DNA from: Atrichornis clamosus
Lineage: Eukaryota; Chordata; Aves; Passeriformes; Menuridae
Length of the DNA stretch: 64,000 nucleotides
Assembly (NCBI GenBank): GCA_013400975.1
Contig: WBMZ01009036.1
Coordinates: 1-64,000 of the forward strand
Direction of reading: 5' to 3'
In this document: positions 12,951-25,562 of the stretch, one piece after another
Numbering within the stretch: position 1 is the stretch's first letter
How the letters are laid out: every line of letters begins with the position of its first letter
Program-made: the position numbers and the translations under genes
Notes under the pieces: model-generated
The model's database searches: none
Seen by the model: only the letters and a program-made list of their open reading frames with translations
What the model was told of the DNA's origin: nothing

Positions 12951-15900
12951 CCCCCAACCTCCTCTCTGATTTTCACTCTCCAGACCAGAATTGCCATGGG
13001 AAAAGATATTTCTAAGAGTTTTGATCATGCTCTATGTACAAGTTAGGCTCATTTCAAGCCAAATAAATGAGACAGTGAATTGGATTGCAGGAGGCACAAG
13101 GTTCACTCCTTCTCTGCCACTGACCCCCTGGAAAACCCTGGTCAAGTCACTTAGAGGATATTTCTCTACCCTAAGTTTAGCTTCTGGCCCAAATGAGTTT
13201 CCCAGGCAATGGAAAGAGGCAGCTATCTCCAAGGAGTGGCTCAGCTGATGCTAAAATGGGAGGGAGAAGCATTAATCACCCACTAGAAGAGTTTCTCTGC
13301 CTGTAATTAACACAACAAAGAAATAAGACAAACTAGCTGGGTGAGGTAGCATAGGTGGCAGAGCTGCCACCTCACTTGCTCTTAACTTCCAGAGAATTAC
13401 AGATGAGTCACAGAGTTATCAATGAAAACCAGATTTGGTCAAGTTTTAACCATGATGCATCCTCATTCTGGGGTTTGGTTTCATCCTACTGATAACTTAA
13501 GAAAAAGAAAACCAAAAACAAACCTGAAAAAAGCTCTCCTGTGTAAACTTGCTCCCAAACATCTTTGTTCCCAGCCAGATCCAGTTACAGGCTCTGAAAA
13601 TAAAGCTCACTGTTACGGGATGCATAAAGGAAAATTTGGCTGCACAAGCTCTGCATGAACAAATAAAGGGAAAAGATGAGATGAGAGGGAAAAGACCTTT
13701 TCAGAAAAGGTTTTAACTGGAAAAAGTGGCAAGAACTGAAATGTACAGCCCTATTCAACTCCCAGTTCAGCACCCACTGTAATCTCAGGCACTGTGGGTG
13801 GATCCTGCCCAGCCTCAAGAGCCTCTGCTGCTTTTCCCAAATCCTGTCACCTCTCTGGCAGCCACCCACAGGTCCCCATGTGGGCTTGTGGCACCAGATG
13901 CCTCTGTTCAGGCAACCGAGTCCAGCCCTGGAGTGCCCTGGAGCTCACGGAAATCGGCTCCTTGGGTTAAATGGGGATTATTTAAGCACTATCTGAGCAT
14001 TCTGGGACACCCAGATTTTGACAAACTTTTAGCAAGTGGCAAGTGTCTGTGGGAACATGGGAAGTATTTTAAGCAGTAGAAGGAATTCTTGGTGCCAAAG
14101 GCAGAGGGAAGCATCTGGGCCCCGGAGCAGATTGTGAATTTTCACTCAAGAGCTGAATTGAAGTTGAGAGTTGTGCAAATCTCACAACATTTTGATCCAA
14201 AATGATGGAAATAGGCATTGCAAAACTATCTCTAATTGGCACACTGATAAATTGTTAAATCTTTCCCTGAGCTCAAATGCATGTAAGTGCAGTCCAGGTG
14301 GAATAGACCAAATTAGGTCAGAGCCTCGAATTCTCTGCATCTCTCCAGCACATTTAAGACACTGATCAAACTAAGCATAGATAAGCCTATCAGCACTAGC
14401 AGAACTTGGCCAGACTTCAGCATTTATCATATTCTCCACAGAGTGACTAATAAAATCAGATTATTCCATTATGGCATTCAAATACGTTCATATTCACCAG
14501 GTAAACAGAGATTTTGTATGTAGGGCTTGTTGCAACATTCTAATTTTCACTCAAGTTATCATTAAAAAGTATGAATGAGGTTGCTGAAAATTAGAATTTT
14601 TTATCCTAAGAAAAACGTTTTAAAATTTCTTTCCAGGCTGCACTGGTGCCAGCTATTTCACTCTGACAAAGCTGAATGTTATTGTTTGGATTTTGCCATT
14701 AGTGAGCAGGAAATGTCAGCGTTAAAGAAAAGCTGTTAATTTATTTTTGGAGTGCTTCATCCGAGAGATACACTTCTGCTGGATACCAGATTTCACTGAA
14801 TCAACATGTTTAACTTCACTAATATTGTCTGAGGTTTAAAACACACCAATTATGGGTGACAAGCCTCCTTCAGCAGAGCCAGCACACTCATCATCACCTC
14901 TTGACATCACCCCGTTTACTGTGAGGCTGCAAACAGTCAGGGTGAATTTAAACTGGGGATTTAAATTGCAGCAGGCATTTCTCTTCGGTGTCACTTTGCC
15001 TTGAGTCCACTTCTGGAGCTGGCAGCAAACATTTCCACCTGAGACAGGTGAAATTCAGTCCTTTTCTCTAAGTGGAACGAAATTTGCAGACCATGGCACT
15101 GGGTAGGGCGGCTCACCTGCAGTGTGGGTCCGTGGCACCTCCTTTAGGACAAACCACGGGGTTTTCCTCGTAAGAACCTTGTTAGAGAGAGGGCTGAACC
15201 TCTCTGGAAAGGCCGTGCAAGATGACAGGGTGCAGAGACCACCCGTGCCAGTGCCAGCTTCCCACAGAGAGACAATACAAAATATACACAATGGCTCTTA
15301 AGAGAGTGATGGGCGTCGTCTGATAATGGGCAGAAATCGGGTTCCAGGAGCTGTCTGCCCATCACTACCTTCCTTTGGTCCAGCTGGATGAGGCTTTTTT
15401 GGATCCATGGACACAGCAAGATGTGGAGTTTGCCTCGAACTCCTCTTGTCACTCCATGACAAGACCTCTGTAACAAACACAACATGATACTCACAGAACT
15501 CAGAGTTTAGTATCCATGGTAAATTCCTGATTTCAACAAAAACAGATTTTGATTTCTTACCCTTCTTTCCCATTGTAACACGTTTGTGTTCCTTAACCTG
15601 GTGACATCCTGGACAGGCAGGAGGGGACTCAGCTTCACTTGCACTTGCAAACATATCCCAGCAGGAATATGAACAACAGCAATTTCAGTTTGGATGGACC
15701 TCTAATTTCCAGTTCCAGTTCCAATTTGCTGAGTGATTTCTTCACTGCAAGCACTCTGAGGTGGAGCTCACCCACATTTGTAACATATTTGGAGTTTTTC
15801 TGTTACCAGAGTCACCACAAGACATTTTGTTCAAGCACTTTGATCTTGTGCTGGGTTCCACATCTATAAAATATGATTGTAATAAATCGACTGAAAGATG

Positions 15901-16924
15901 CGTGTGTAAAGCACAGAACTTCAGAGAGGTCATAAAGTCAGAAATGACCCATGTGGCATCTTTTTATGCCTCTACAACACTCAGATTTCAGACAAAATGG
16001 GTGCTGGATTAAATTAGTACTTGCTCATCTCTTGGTCAAGTCAGTGGAATAGTAAGAAGAAAAAGTGCAAACAGAATCAAGTCACCCTTTGTCCCTTAGT
16101 GTGCTAATTCCAGAAAGCCATGGTGGGAGGATCAGAGGGCCACCAGCTTGGATGCACTAATCCCTCAAGACAATACCTTTAATTTTAAGTGCAAAGCCCT
16201 TGTTTCTCTGGCATCCAACACGCAATTAAATTGTACTTACCCAGATCAGAAATTCACTTAACTCTCTGAAAACAACCTGCCTTTTTTTTCTCCCAAGTGT
16301 GTCTTGCAGGAAAATTGCATTTGTACTCATAGATTTATCTTCATGAACCACAGCTGAATTTCTTTTGAAATTTTGTTTTCTTGTCAGGACACACCAGCAT
16401 CACACATCTCTTGTGAAAATGAAGAGTGCTATTAAAAAAGGGTGTTTCTGGTGAAGCTACCATCACTCCAGCTCAAGTATTGTTTACTTATTCCTTCCTG
16501 AAATATTCCCTGTCCAAAGGTGTGTTACACTGAGATTCCTTAACACCTGTCAGATCTAAAATTCCTGGGATTAATAGAAATACCAGCTCATGGAGTATGA
16601 ATCTCTCTCTCCCCACTAGGATTGTATCCATAGGGAAAAACTTCCAGTCTTTTCTTTCAAGGCAAACTGATTTCCACCTGGTCCTGTACACAAACCTGTC
16701 TTCTACAGGGTCTCACTTTACCAAAGCTCTGGGTGTAAGGGTGATCTGCATTTTGCCTTACCCTCCGTGTAGGGTGGGCTGCCAACTGCAGTGACAAACG
16801 AGCCAGGCTGTGGGGTGATGGGCCACCATTATCGTGTACAATAAACTGTTAAATGCCACAGGAAAACACACAGTGAGGAAAAGTCCCAGGGCAAGCCCTT
16901 GGAATGGATGACAGCAGAATGCAG

Positions 16925-16951
16925 CTCTCTCTCTCTCTCTCTCTCTCTCTC
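16925..16951 (+). repeat. (CT)n dinucleotide repeat
   Basis: About 13 uninterrupted CT units. It gives the repeated RE residues of an antisense frame at 16849-17184. Confidence 0.95.
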
Positions 16952-17886
16952 GGGAAGCTGCTGAACAAGGACAGACCTACAGATTTCAGGAATTCCCTTC
17001 CAAGACCTCTCGCTTTTCCCAGTTTCGCCTCAGTAACAAGGATCATATTATACATTCCAATAACATAACTACTGCTGCTGGAATGACAAGAAACCAACTC
17101 AACAATGCAAAAGGAAGAGACTCTAAGACAGAGACAGCTTTTAAGCATGAACAAAACACCCACCACAGCCACATCTAGGGACAAACCCAGCGTTAGAACA
17201 GGTGACCATTAAACAGCACAGTAAGGGGTGTTACAGGGCACTGCTTGGCTCCTTTCTACAGCCAATGCTTTCACAGAGTTCTGGCACACAGCAGGTGAGA
17301 AAGAGCAGAGCATCAATTTTTGTGTGCAGTGAGAGTGCAGGGAATTCAGGAGCGGCAGTACTGAGAGCAGCAAAAATCAATGCAGGAATTGAATGCAGTT
17401 CAGCTCATTGCTGCTGTTCAGAGCCTCAAGTTTTCACCTGGATAAGCCCAGAGCTGCCTGGTTCACATCCTCCCTTTCCCCCATGAAGTGGAAGGTGATG
17501 CCATGTAAATGGCCACTTGTAGGAGAGCTGGACCAGAAGTACCAAGTGAGTTCAGACTTAAATTTACCATGTATTGACCTGCTAAAAGGCATGTGTTGAA
17601 CTGCTAAAAGGCATCCCCGGCCCTCAAGTGGTCCTCATTCAGTCCTCTGAAATCCCTTAGGGAGGTTCACTTCAGGATTAAAAGGTATTAGGCATGTAGG
17701 CTAGCGAGAGGTGTTTGATCCATTTCCTCTTTATCTCCACTCCTAAAGATCTTCCAGTGCCAGTCAGGTTGCACTGACTCTGAGCTCTGGTTGTATTGAC
17801 TGTCATGGAACTCTCACTGCAACCTGCAGACCTGTTCAGCTCACCCTAAATCTCATCTTTAAATCTGATCAGCTGAACTGCCAAAC

Positions 17887-17958
17887 CATGGCAAGGGGGA
17901 TTGGAACTCGATGATCCTTAAGGTCCTTTCCACCCCAAACCATTCTCTGATTCTCTGA
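17887..17958 (+). mobile_element. CR1 LINE terminal scrap
   Basis: CATGGCAAGGGGGATTGGAA, then CGATGATCCTTAAGGTCC and CATTCTCTGATTCTCTG. About 70 bp of CR1 end, slightly diverged in the octamers. Confidence 0.88.
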
Positions 17959-20586
17959 CATCCTTCCCAGAGCTATTACGGATTCTGGGGCTTGTGTTGA
18001 ACCCGGCATTACTGTGATGGGGAAAGGCTTCAGGCTGATGAGATCTCAGTGCAGCAGTCCTGGAAGGGCCAGGAACACACCACAGCCCTCACAGGCTGCT
18101 TGCTTTGCTGTTGTGAAGCCAAGCACGGCACTTTTCTGCCTGCCAGTCTCCAATACTGCCTGGAGACACGAGGGAGGGCTGTGTGAGTGAGAGGACAAGG
18201 CTGCTGCCTTTGCTTGTGAGAGCTGAACTTCCACCTCAGAGGGAGAACAGCCAGGGCCAGGCAAAGAACTGTTTAAAAACAAAGCACAAAACCAATTAAA
18301 GAGAAGAGTCCCAGCTGATCAGTCCTTGAAGCACCTCAGCACTGTGAGAGCTCCGACAGCTTCAAGGACTTTGAATTGCAGCATCCACTGGCAATGGCTG
18401 GGCATGCAGCAGGGAACAGCCACAGATGAGATGTCCGAATGTGGCTGGCATTGCCCCTTCAGTGACCCCGTGTGACCTCTTGATGCCTTAGATTTAGCAA
18501 ACAAAGACACTCAAGGTTTGGTGGGGCCACGATCAAGCCCAGGTTTCAGTGGAGATGCCCTGAGTTTCTTCCTGGGCTGTTTGACTGGATGGAATGTGAG
18601 GCTTTACCGCAGCTGTGGATTTGCTGATGCTCAGTCTGAGGCTGCTGCACAACCAGAAACGTTGGATCTGCCTACATCAGGTGAGAATTAAGCCCAATCC
18701 TTTCTGAAAATGTCAGACTTCTTTGCAGGGACAACAGACAGACACGTTGGCCTGCCTACAAACACTCAAACTGACAACAACCCAGTGGATTTAACACACC
18801 AGACTCAGAGTTAACTCCCAAATGTAACACAGATTTTTCTGTGAGACCCTGTGAGACTTCACTTCAACCTTGTGTGCCCTCTATCTCAATAGGGGAAATG
18901 CCACATCTGTTGCCTTGAACCATCTGGAAATAGTTGTCAGCTCTCTGTTTTGTCCAGAATATAATTTTCTTGACCTGTTAAACACATGTTACTGTAGTGG
19001 ATTCATAAATAATATTATGAAATAGTCAAACCTCACAAAAAACTTTGGATCCCAAAGTTTAAAGCAGGAAGTCTGGAAAATGTAAGTTATAGTTATACTC
19101 ACCTGGTTATGGTGTTGCCAATTTCTTTGATTTTCAGCACGAAAAAATTACTAGGATTTCCTCTAGAGATAGGTTTCCAAAAAGCAATGTTAATAAGAAT
19201 CATGAGCTTTCTGTTGAGTTGAGTTCCAGTTTCTTGCAAACCTGTTGAACAGTCCAGGTTTGCTTCAAATTGGATGCAGATTTCTCAGGAAAGGTCATGA
19301 ACCTTGGTAATACCTTTATAACCACCCCAGCTTTAGGAAGATTTCTGGGGAAAATTAAGTGCCTAAAGGCTAAACTGTATCCTGTCTCAGAGCTCCCACG
19401 TTAAGGTCACATTTATAGGGTATAAATTAGCTGTGTCTGTTAGTAGCTCTCTGACCTTAAGCCTTCAATGAGAAATCCTGTAGTTTTTGGCTTAAAGTAA
19501 ATTAGAAAAACACAAAGCAGGTAGTTAAGTGGATAAAATGATATAGCAGCAACAGCACACAGATGTTGTTATGCTCCTGCAAAGACTATCCTTTGCAACC
19601 TCCAAGCTGTCTATTCTACTCATTCTCCAAAATATGCATTATATTTAACATTAAAATGAGAGCTTGTAAAGATGGGCATCTTTGCCCATCTGTTTCTCCT
19701 CTGAAGTGCTCAGTATTTTAGGAAACTAATAAAAATAACAGAGTGGTAAGAGCCAAGTTTTTGCTGAAGGGACTCGTTGTTTTGGATCTGTTCTAGGAGA
19801 ACTGGCCTCTTCCCGACAAGGTGCACACAAAAATCCACCCTGTGCTGGGTTAGGACAATACCCAGCCTTGCCTGTGAGCCTATAGAGGCAATAAAGCTGC
19901 TGGATCACCCTGCAAAGAGCTTGGGGCCAAAGCTGTGTGCGATGTGCCCCTCCTAAACGCTGCTCTTTGAAGTCTTTGCATCCGATGTGTCTCTAAAACT
20001 GCCTTTGGGCCTGATTCACTGAAGCCACTCAGAGCTTTTTCCATTTCCTCCATCCTCTTTTTAAGCTGTAAACACATGCCCCAGTGTCTCCTTGGGGGAT
20101 GGAGGGAATGATCTGGCCTTTTCTGAACTTTTACTGTTCTGTTACCTCCACCCTCGAAGGTGCCTGTGACAGACGGTTCAGCTGCTGACTGAGGTGGTTT
20201 CTGCTCCAGGCTGAAGCCGTGGATGTTCCCAGCTGAGGTCCTTCCCTCTGGCTCCTCCCTAACCTCCTGATCCTGGCTCTGCTGCTCCCCTCCCCTCTCC
20301 ACTCACCTTCTCTCCTCCCAAGACTGGGGTATCACCTCACTGACTCCTTCCCAATCCTTGCAAGCTTCTCTAAGCCTCAGGAGGAGGAGAGCTGACAGAG
20401 AAGATGGAGGTGATGACAGGATGGCATCACCTGGCTCCCTGGAGCTACAGGCATGATCAAGGATGTCCTGCTCACCGTCTCCTTGCAATTTTCTCCAATC
20501 CCATGTTAAAGGTCTTGACCCTCACCCCCATCTGTAACTTTCTCCTGAGAGGCAGTGAAGGGGCAGGCACTGAGCTCTTCTCTGTA
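17959..20586. other. No gene recognised
   Basis: Short frames only. The minus frame of 140 codons at 19880-20302 has no recognisable motif. Confidence 0.5.
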
Positions 20587-20854
20587 GTGACCAGGGACAA
20601 AACCCAAGGGAATGGCTGGAGCAGGGGAAGTTTAGGCTGGATATCAGGGAAAGGACCTTCCCCCAGAGGGTGCTGGGCACTGACCAGGCTCCCCAGGGAA
20701 TGGGCACATTCCCAAGGCTGCCAGAGCTCCAGGAGGGTTTGGACAACGCTCCCAGGCACAGGCTGGGATTGTTGGGGTGTCTGTGCAGGGCCAGGGGCTG
20801 GGCTGGATGATCCTTGTGGGTCGTTCCAACTCAGTATATTCTATGATTCTATGC
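20587..20854 (+). mobile_element. CR1 LINE 3' fragment
   Basis: It runs from GACCAGGGACAAAACCCAAG through CAGGCTCCCCAGGGAATGGG, GGATTGTTGGGGTGTC and GGATGATCCTTGTGGGTCG to CTATGATTCTATG. It is of the same type as 6209-6345. The 154-codon frame at 20404-20868 runs through it. Confidence 0.93.
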
Positions 20855-22189
20855 TATTTCCAGCATAAAAGAGCACTCCCATTAGACTCCATGACCTTGG
20901 GATGGGTTACATTTGGCAGATGGAGTAATTCCCAGTGGTGGTTCAGAGGAGCAGACGCGCACTTGAGTGGATGCCTCCAAACTCATGATTTACCTGCAGG
21001 AGTGTAGGACTCAACCACAGCACGAAAAGTCTCACCCAGAGGCCACCAGAGGCACTGAAAAGTCTGACCTGAACCACAGCTGGGGTAGCTTTGCCAAAAG
21101 CCAGACTTCTGCAGCAAGTAAAGATTGCTTATGCTTATTTCTGCCATTCCCATCTTGCTGCTTCCATTACCACTATTTTCTCCCCTCCTTTCCCCACTCC
21201 TTCCTCTCTTCTTTCAGCATAAAAACGAGTCTGCCAGACAATGCATTCACAAGTTAACACAGTGCAACAGACTGCGACTACATTAAGAGCAACTCACAGG
21301 CAGGTTTTACATCCAGGCTCCAGGGAACGAGTAATGAAATAGAAGGATGGAGCCTGGCACTGCTGTGAAGCTGAGCAGCTTCAGCTATAAAAAGAACCCT
21401 TTTACACGGATATATAAAATGAAAAACCGTCTGAAAGCCTCTCTGCTTGCAGAGAAGCATTAAGCAGCACATCGGCACTGAGCTGCTGAGAGAGCACCTG
21501 GGTCGGACATGTGCAGAGGAAAGATGTCCCGAGGCCAGGGCAGCAGTGCTCCTCCTAAAACCAGCCCTGCAAAGGGTGCATGCAGGCACGATGGAGGTTT
21601 TTCTGGGCAAGTGGGGTGCCAGGTCTGGCTTGGTCCCTGTGGGCAGGTGCTTCACGCATGGCTGTCCCCATCTGTGGGTTTGGAAGCTGTTTTAGGATTT
21701 CACAAGGTGAAATGTGATCAAATAACTGTTTACTGCACTCTTATAAACCATTTCAGTGAACTGTGGAAACTCTTTGTACAAGCTACAGCTACAGAAGTGG
21801 TGACATTGCCCAAAACACTCATGTTCTCTTGGGATCCTGGGCCAGGACTTCAAGTAGGGCTTGAAGTGCAAAGGCTCTGTAAGTGTGAACACCAGGAAGG
21901 GCTTGTCACCCATCACCCATCACTTGTCACACTTCTGAGCATCTGTCAGTTCACTGCTACCCTGGGTCACAGCCCAGCAACTCCTGGTTAACAGCATTTC
22001 TCATTTGCTTTGAGACATCAAGAGTTCAATCCCTCAGCTCCTTGGCTGCAGTGGTAACTTCTGGGGTAAAAACCAGGGGCCGTGCTGCCTGAGCTTTTCT
22101 TTGCTGTCCAACACTGGTTCTTGCTATTTTGTTGTTAGTTTAAATAACCTCTTCAATACTTTGCCCTTTCTTGTGGAACGTGTAGTTCT
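20855..22189. other. No gene recognised
   Basis: Opposed frames of 125 and 160 codons lie at 21278-21991. They are overlapping, mutually antisense and without family resemblance. No repeat is recognised. Confidence 0.45.
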
Positions 22190-23260
22190 GGGTTGCAATC
22201 AGGTCACCTCTCAATCATCTTTCTGACACACTGAAGAGACTGAGCTCATTAAATCACTTATCAAAAGTGCCTTCCCCAGCCCTCTCACAATTTTATGTAT
22301 TGCTTCTCCTCCTCCCTGATTAGTTCATCTGTATCCTGACAGCAAAAGTTATCTTATGGGTCTGACCAGTGCTCCCAGTTAAGGAGTTTTTTTTACCCAA
22401 CTGCTCCTCTCCCCAAACACCCCAAAGGTTGATCAGATACCCCCCTCCAAACCACACAAAAACCTCCCACTCTGTGACTACCAACACAGACTGAACTGCT
22501 CGGATTTATACCCACAAGATTGTCTTCAGAGCCAGTGTTTTGAAAACACTATCATCCATTCTCCAAGAATTACCTGCATTCTTAGAGGCAGCAGATTGCA
22601 TTTGTCTCCAATAAAAGGACCATTTGCACAAGGCTCACTTTTGACAAGCAGTCAAAAGTGCCCTCTCTAAATGTCTTGTCTTCATTATTATTTATAGGTG
22701 CTTCATCATTTTGACACCCACACATTTTATTGGCCGTGATTGCATATTTACTTTTGGATCATTAATGACACTGTAGATAGTGCTGGGCTCAGTGCCAATC
22801 TTGTAAAATGCCAGTAAAGCATCTCAAAAAGTCATTTCATTAGCTACAGGAATGCTGTGCCCTTGTTCTTAATCATTGGAAAGTGTATCTCCAGATAAGA
22901 GTATCTATTCATATGATCTATTGCTCATTATTGTCCAAAATATTGCTCAATATTTATTAAAAGCATTTGAAAGATGCTTTGGAGTATTTATGCACAAAGC
23001 TTTCCAATTTCCCTTGATGAAGTGTCCAACAGACCTGTGTTCAACAAAGCCATGCTGACACACAGGATAATTGCATTGTGCCTTCACTAATCAAATCCCA
23101 GATCAACTTTTCCATAATTCTGCCCAGGGATGGAAATCCAATAAACTGACATGTAGTTAACTGGATTATTTGATACTTAAACTTCTAAAATTAGGTCCTT
23201 GCTGAGTTCTCAAAAATGCTGCGACACATCCCATTGAATCCTGAAAAGATGAAATGCCTA
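22190..23260 (-). mobile_element. Probable old CR1/L3-type LINE body
   Basis: Several blocks in consistent order resemble the reverse complement of the old amniote CR1-L/L3 body. ATCATTAATGACACTGTAGA with AGTGCTGGGCTCAGTGCC is near 22760-22800. CACAAAGCTTTCC is near 23000. CAACAAAGCCATGCTGACAC is near 23045. CATAATTCTGCCCAGGGATG is near 23115. TGAGTTCTCAAAAATGCTGC is near 23205. The frame is fully degraded. The family assignment is by remembered consensus and the ends are approximate. It is distinct from the younger CR1 3' ends in the window. Confidence 0.55.
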
Positions 23261-23999
23261 AACATTTCCAATTGTTTGGGATTAATCCGCTCTCAGAGAT
23301 GCTCCAACACAGGGGCTCTGGCAGATTCAGCTGCAGTGGAGCTGCTGAGATTGAATAAAAGATGCTGTCAGCTCTCAGCCACTTAAACACCTTGACACAA
23401 ACCTAACTTTGTTTATCTACCTATATAATTACATAATCTGCTCATCACCATAGTAACCAAAATACTATACTCTCACCACACGACCAGTAACTGCACTTGG
23501 AAGGAATCTTTCATCTAGAAATGTCTCTGCTTAGCTTTGCATTAATCCCCATGGCTACTCACTTCACACTAATGTTGCAAGCTCAAGTAGAGCACAAATG
23601 TGTGAACTCACAGTCACGAAAGAGATTTCAAGAATTATCTGAAGCTTACCACTTGAATTTATGGATGAGTTAGCCCGCTCCTTTCACTGTGAACAGTTTT
23701 GTCTCACAGCTTTAGGGAGCTCTCTCACAGCTCAGGACTTACACACACCCTCTCATGAGAGCAGGAACATTTCTTGGGAAATTAAAAGTATTTGTGACCT
23801 CCTTTCTTGGTTGGTTTTTTTTTGGTTTTTTTTTTAACAGAAAAAGTTTCAGATATGTAGATAAAGTCCAGATCTAGAGGCAGTATAAAAAAAGAGTTAT
23901 AACACTAAAATTGAATTCCACCCTCCTTAAATCCAGGGTTTGTAGCATGCTCCTCTTGGGGTTCTGGACTCTACTATTTCATGGCCACTACTGCCAAGA
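23261..23999. other. No gene recognised
   Basis: AT-leaning, with poly-T runs interrupted by GG around 23816-23838. Confidence 0.5.
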
Positions 24000-24427
24000 C
24001 AGTCACAGAGCAGTTTGGGTTGAAAGGGATCTCATTTAAAGCTCATTCAGTCCCAAACCCCTTCCACGGGGGTTGCTTCACTCTCCCAGGTTCCTCCAAG
24101 CCTCCTCCAACCTGGTCTTGCACAGTCCCAGGGATGGGGCAGCCACAGCTTCTCTGGGCAACCTGTGCCAGGGCCCCACCATCCTCTGAGTAAAGAATTT
24201 CTTCCCAAAATCTAATCTAAATCTCTCCTCTTTTAGTATAAAGCTGTTCCCCCTCATCCTATCATTCTCTGCCTGTAAAAGCTGCTCTTCCTCTTTTCCA
24301 TGAGTCCTTTTTAGGTACTGCAAGACCACAGAAGGTCTCCCCAGAGCCTTCTCTTCTCCAGACTGAACAACCTGAACTCTCTCAGCCTGCCCCCACAGCA
24401 GAGGTGCTCCAGCCCTCAGAGCATCTC
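24000..24427 (-). mobile_element. CR1 LINE 3' fragment (about 430 bp)
   Basis: The longest single copy of the younger type in the window. It runs inward from AGTCACAGAGCAGTTTGGG through GGGGCAGCCACAGCTTCTC, AGAATTTCTTCCC and GTCTCCCCAGAGCCTTCTC to CAGAGGTGCTCCAGCCCTC. It therefore keeps the 3' UTR and the end of ORF2, with frames broken. Confidence 0.95.
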
Positions 24428-25498
24428 AGAGCACTGAATACCTTCAGAAGTCATTACCCCCGCAAAATCCAGATGAAAATGAAGAGTGGCTAAAATTCAA
24501 GGCTTAGGAAAAAGCAAAGTAGAGAAAAAATCTGCAGAACATATTGCTTCTAAACTGCTGATTTAAACTGAAGCCAGGGGAGTTTTTAATGTGGCCTCTG
24601 GATAATTAGAGAGAAAAGTGCAAAAATCAGCTGATAACCCTTCAGTAACTCTCAAGGCAGGCAAACAGCACACACACCACTGGAGTCACACCAAGGATGA
24701 GAACCCAGGGAAGCTTCAGCGATCACAGACATTTGGGTCTGACACTCCCCTCTCTCAAACGTTACCAAATGCGCTTTTTCCTACATAAAGAGGCAGAACT
24801 GCAAGTCATCCTCTCATCTCTCCCCAGTCTAGACACAGCTGGCACACCCACACCCACCACGAGGAGAAGACAAATCCTCAGCTAAGCCAAGACAGCACTG
24901 CACCAGGAGTTCTCAGTCAAGGTATTTCAGGGCAGAAAGTATTTGGAACTCAGTTCCTGCAATCTGTAACATGTGGATAAAGAGACTTACACAGTGTGTA
25001 GCAAAGCTCTGAGGATTAGGCGAGCTCTGAGCCATGCCCTGCAGACACCATGCTCTTGCTCCAAAGCTCATTGTACATAGCCTTTGATCCTGCTTTTAGT
25101 ACCTCTCCAGCAAGCAGTTACATAAATAAATGTCAGGCTACATGACTGTATAATTATACAGGGGAGGAAGGAGACACAAAAGCCCTTAGTGAAAGGAACA
25201 GACACTTTAAATAATTTGCATTAGCTTGAGTGCGGTGGGATGTTAAACTGAAAGAAATGGCCTTCAGCAGTTGTAATCTGGCGCTTTGTGTCAGTCCCTG
25301 TGGGTAAGGACACACTGTACCCTGGTCTGGATTTTGGCTTCTGGGCAAACTGCTGTTCTTCAACCCAGCCCAGGCACTGACCTTTTCTCAAAGGTGCTCT
25401 TGGAAAATGAGCAAGTCCTGGAAACAGCAAGTCTTGGAAAGGGACAGCTCTTTCTGCAGTTCAGACATCCAGATGAACAGCTGCCTGAAGGTTTGGTT

Positions 25499-25562
25499 CA
25501 TAGAAGCACAGAGTGGTTTGGGTTGGAAGGGACCTTAAAGATCATCTCATTTGAACCCCCAA
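25499..25562 (-). mobile_element. CR1 LINE terminal scrap
   Basis: CATAGAAGCACAGAGTGG then TTTGGGTTGGAAGGGACC and AAAGATCATCTCATTTGAAC. Only 64 bp of the end is kept. Confidence 0.92.

Larger units (their letters stand above)
12282..17886. other. No gene recognised (5.6 kb)
   Basis: It contains an ATAA-type run at 12926-12950 and a CT run at 16925-16951. Frames of up to 118 codons, such as 15298-15654 minus, have no recognisable family. No CR1 copies are seen, which makes this the longest gap between recognised CR1 copies in the window. Confidence 0.5.

Noticed and set aside
20404..20868. 154-codon frame
   Set aside because: More than half of it is the CR1 copy at 20587-20854.
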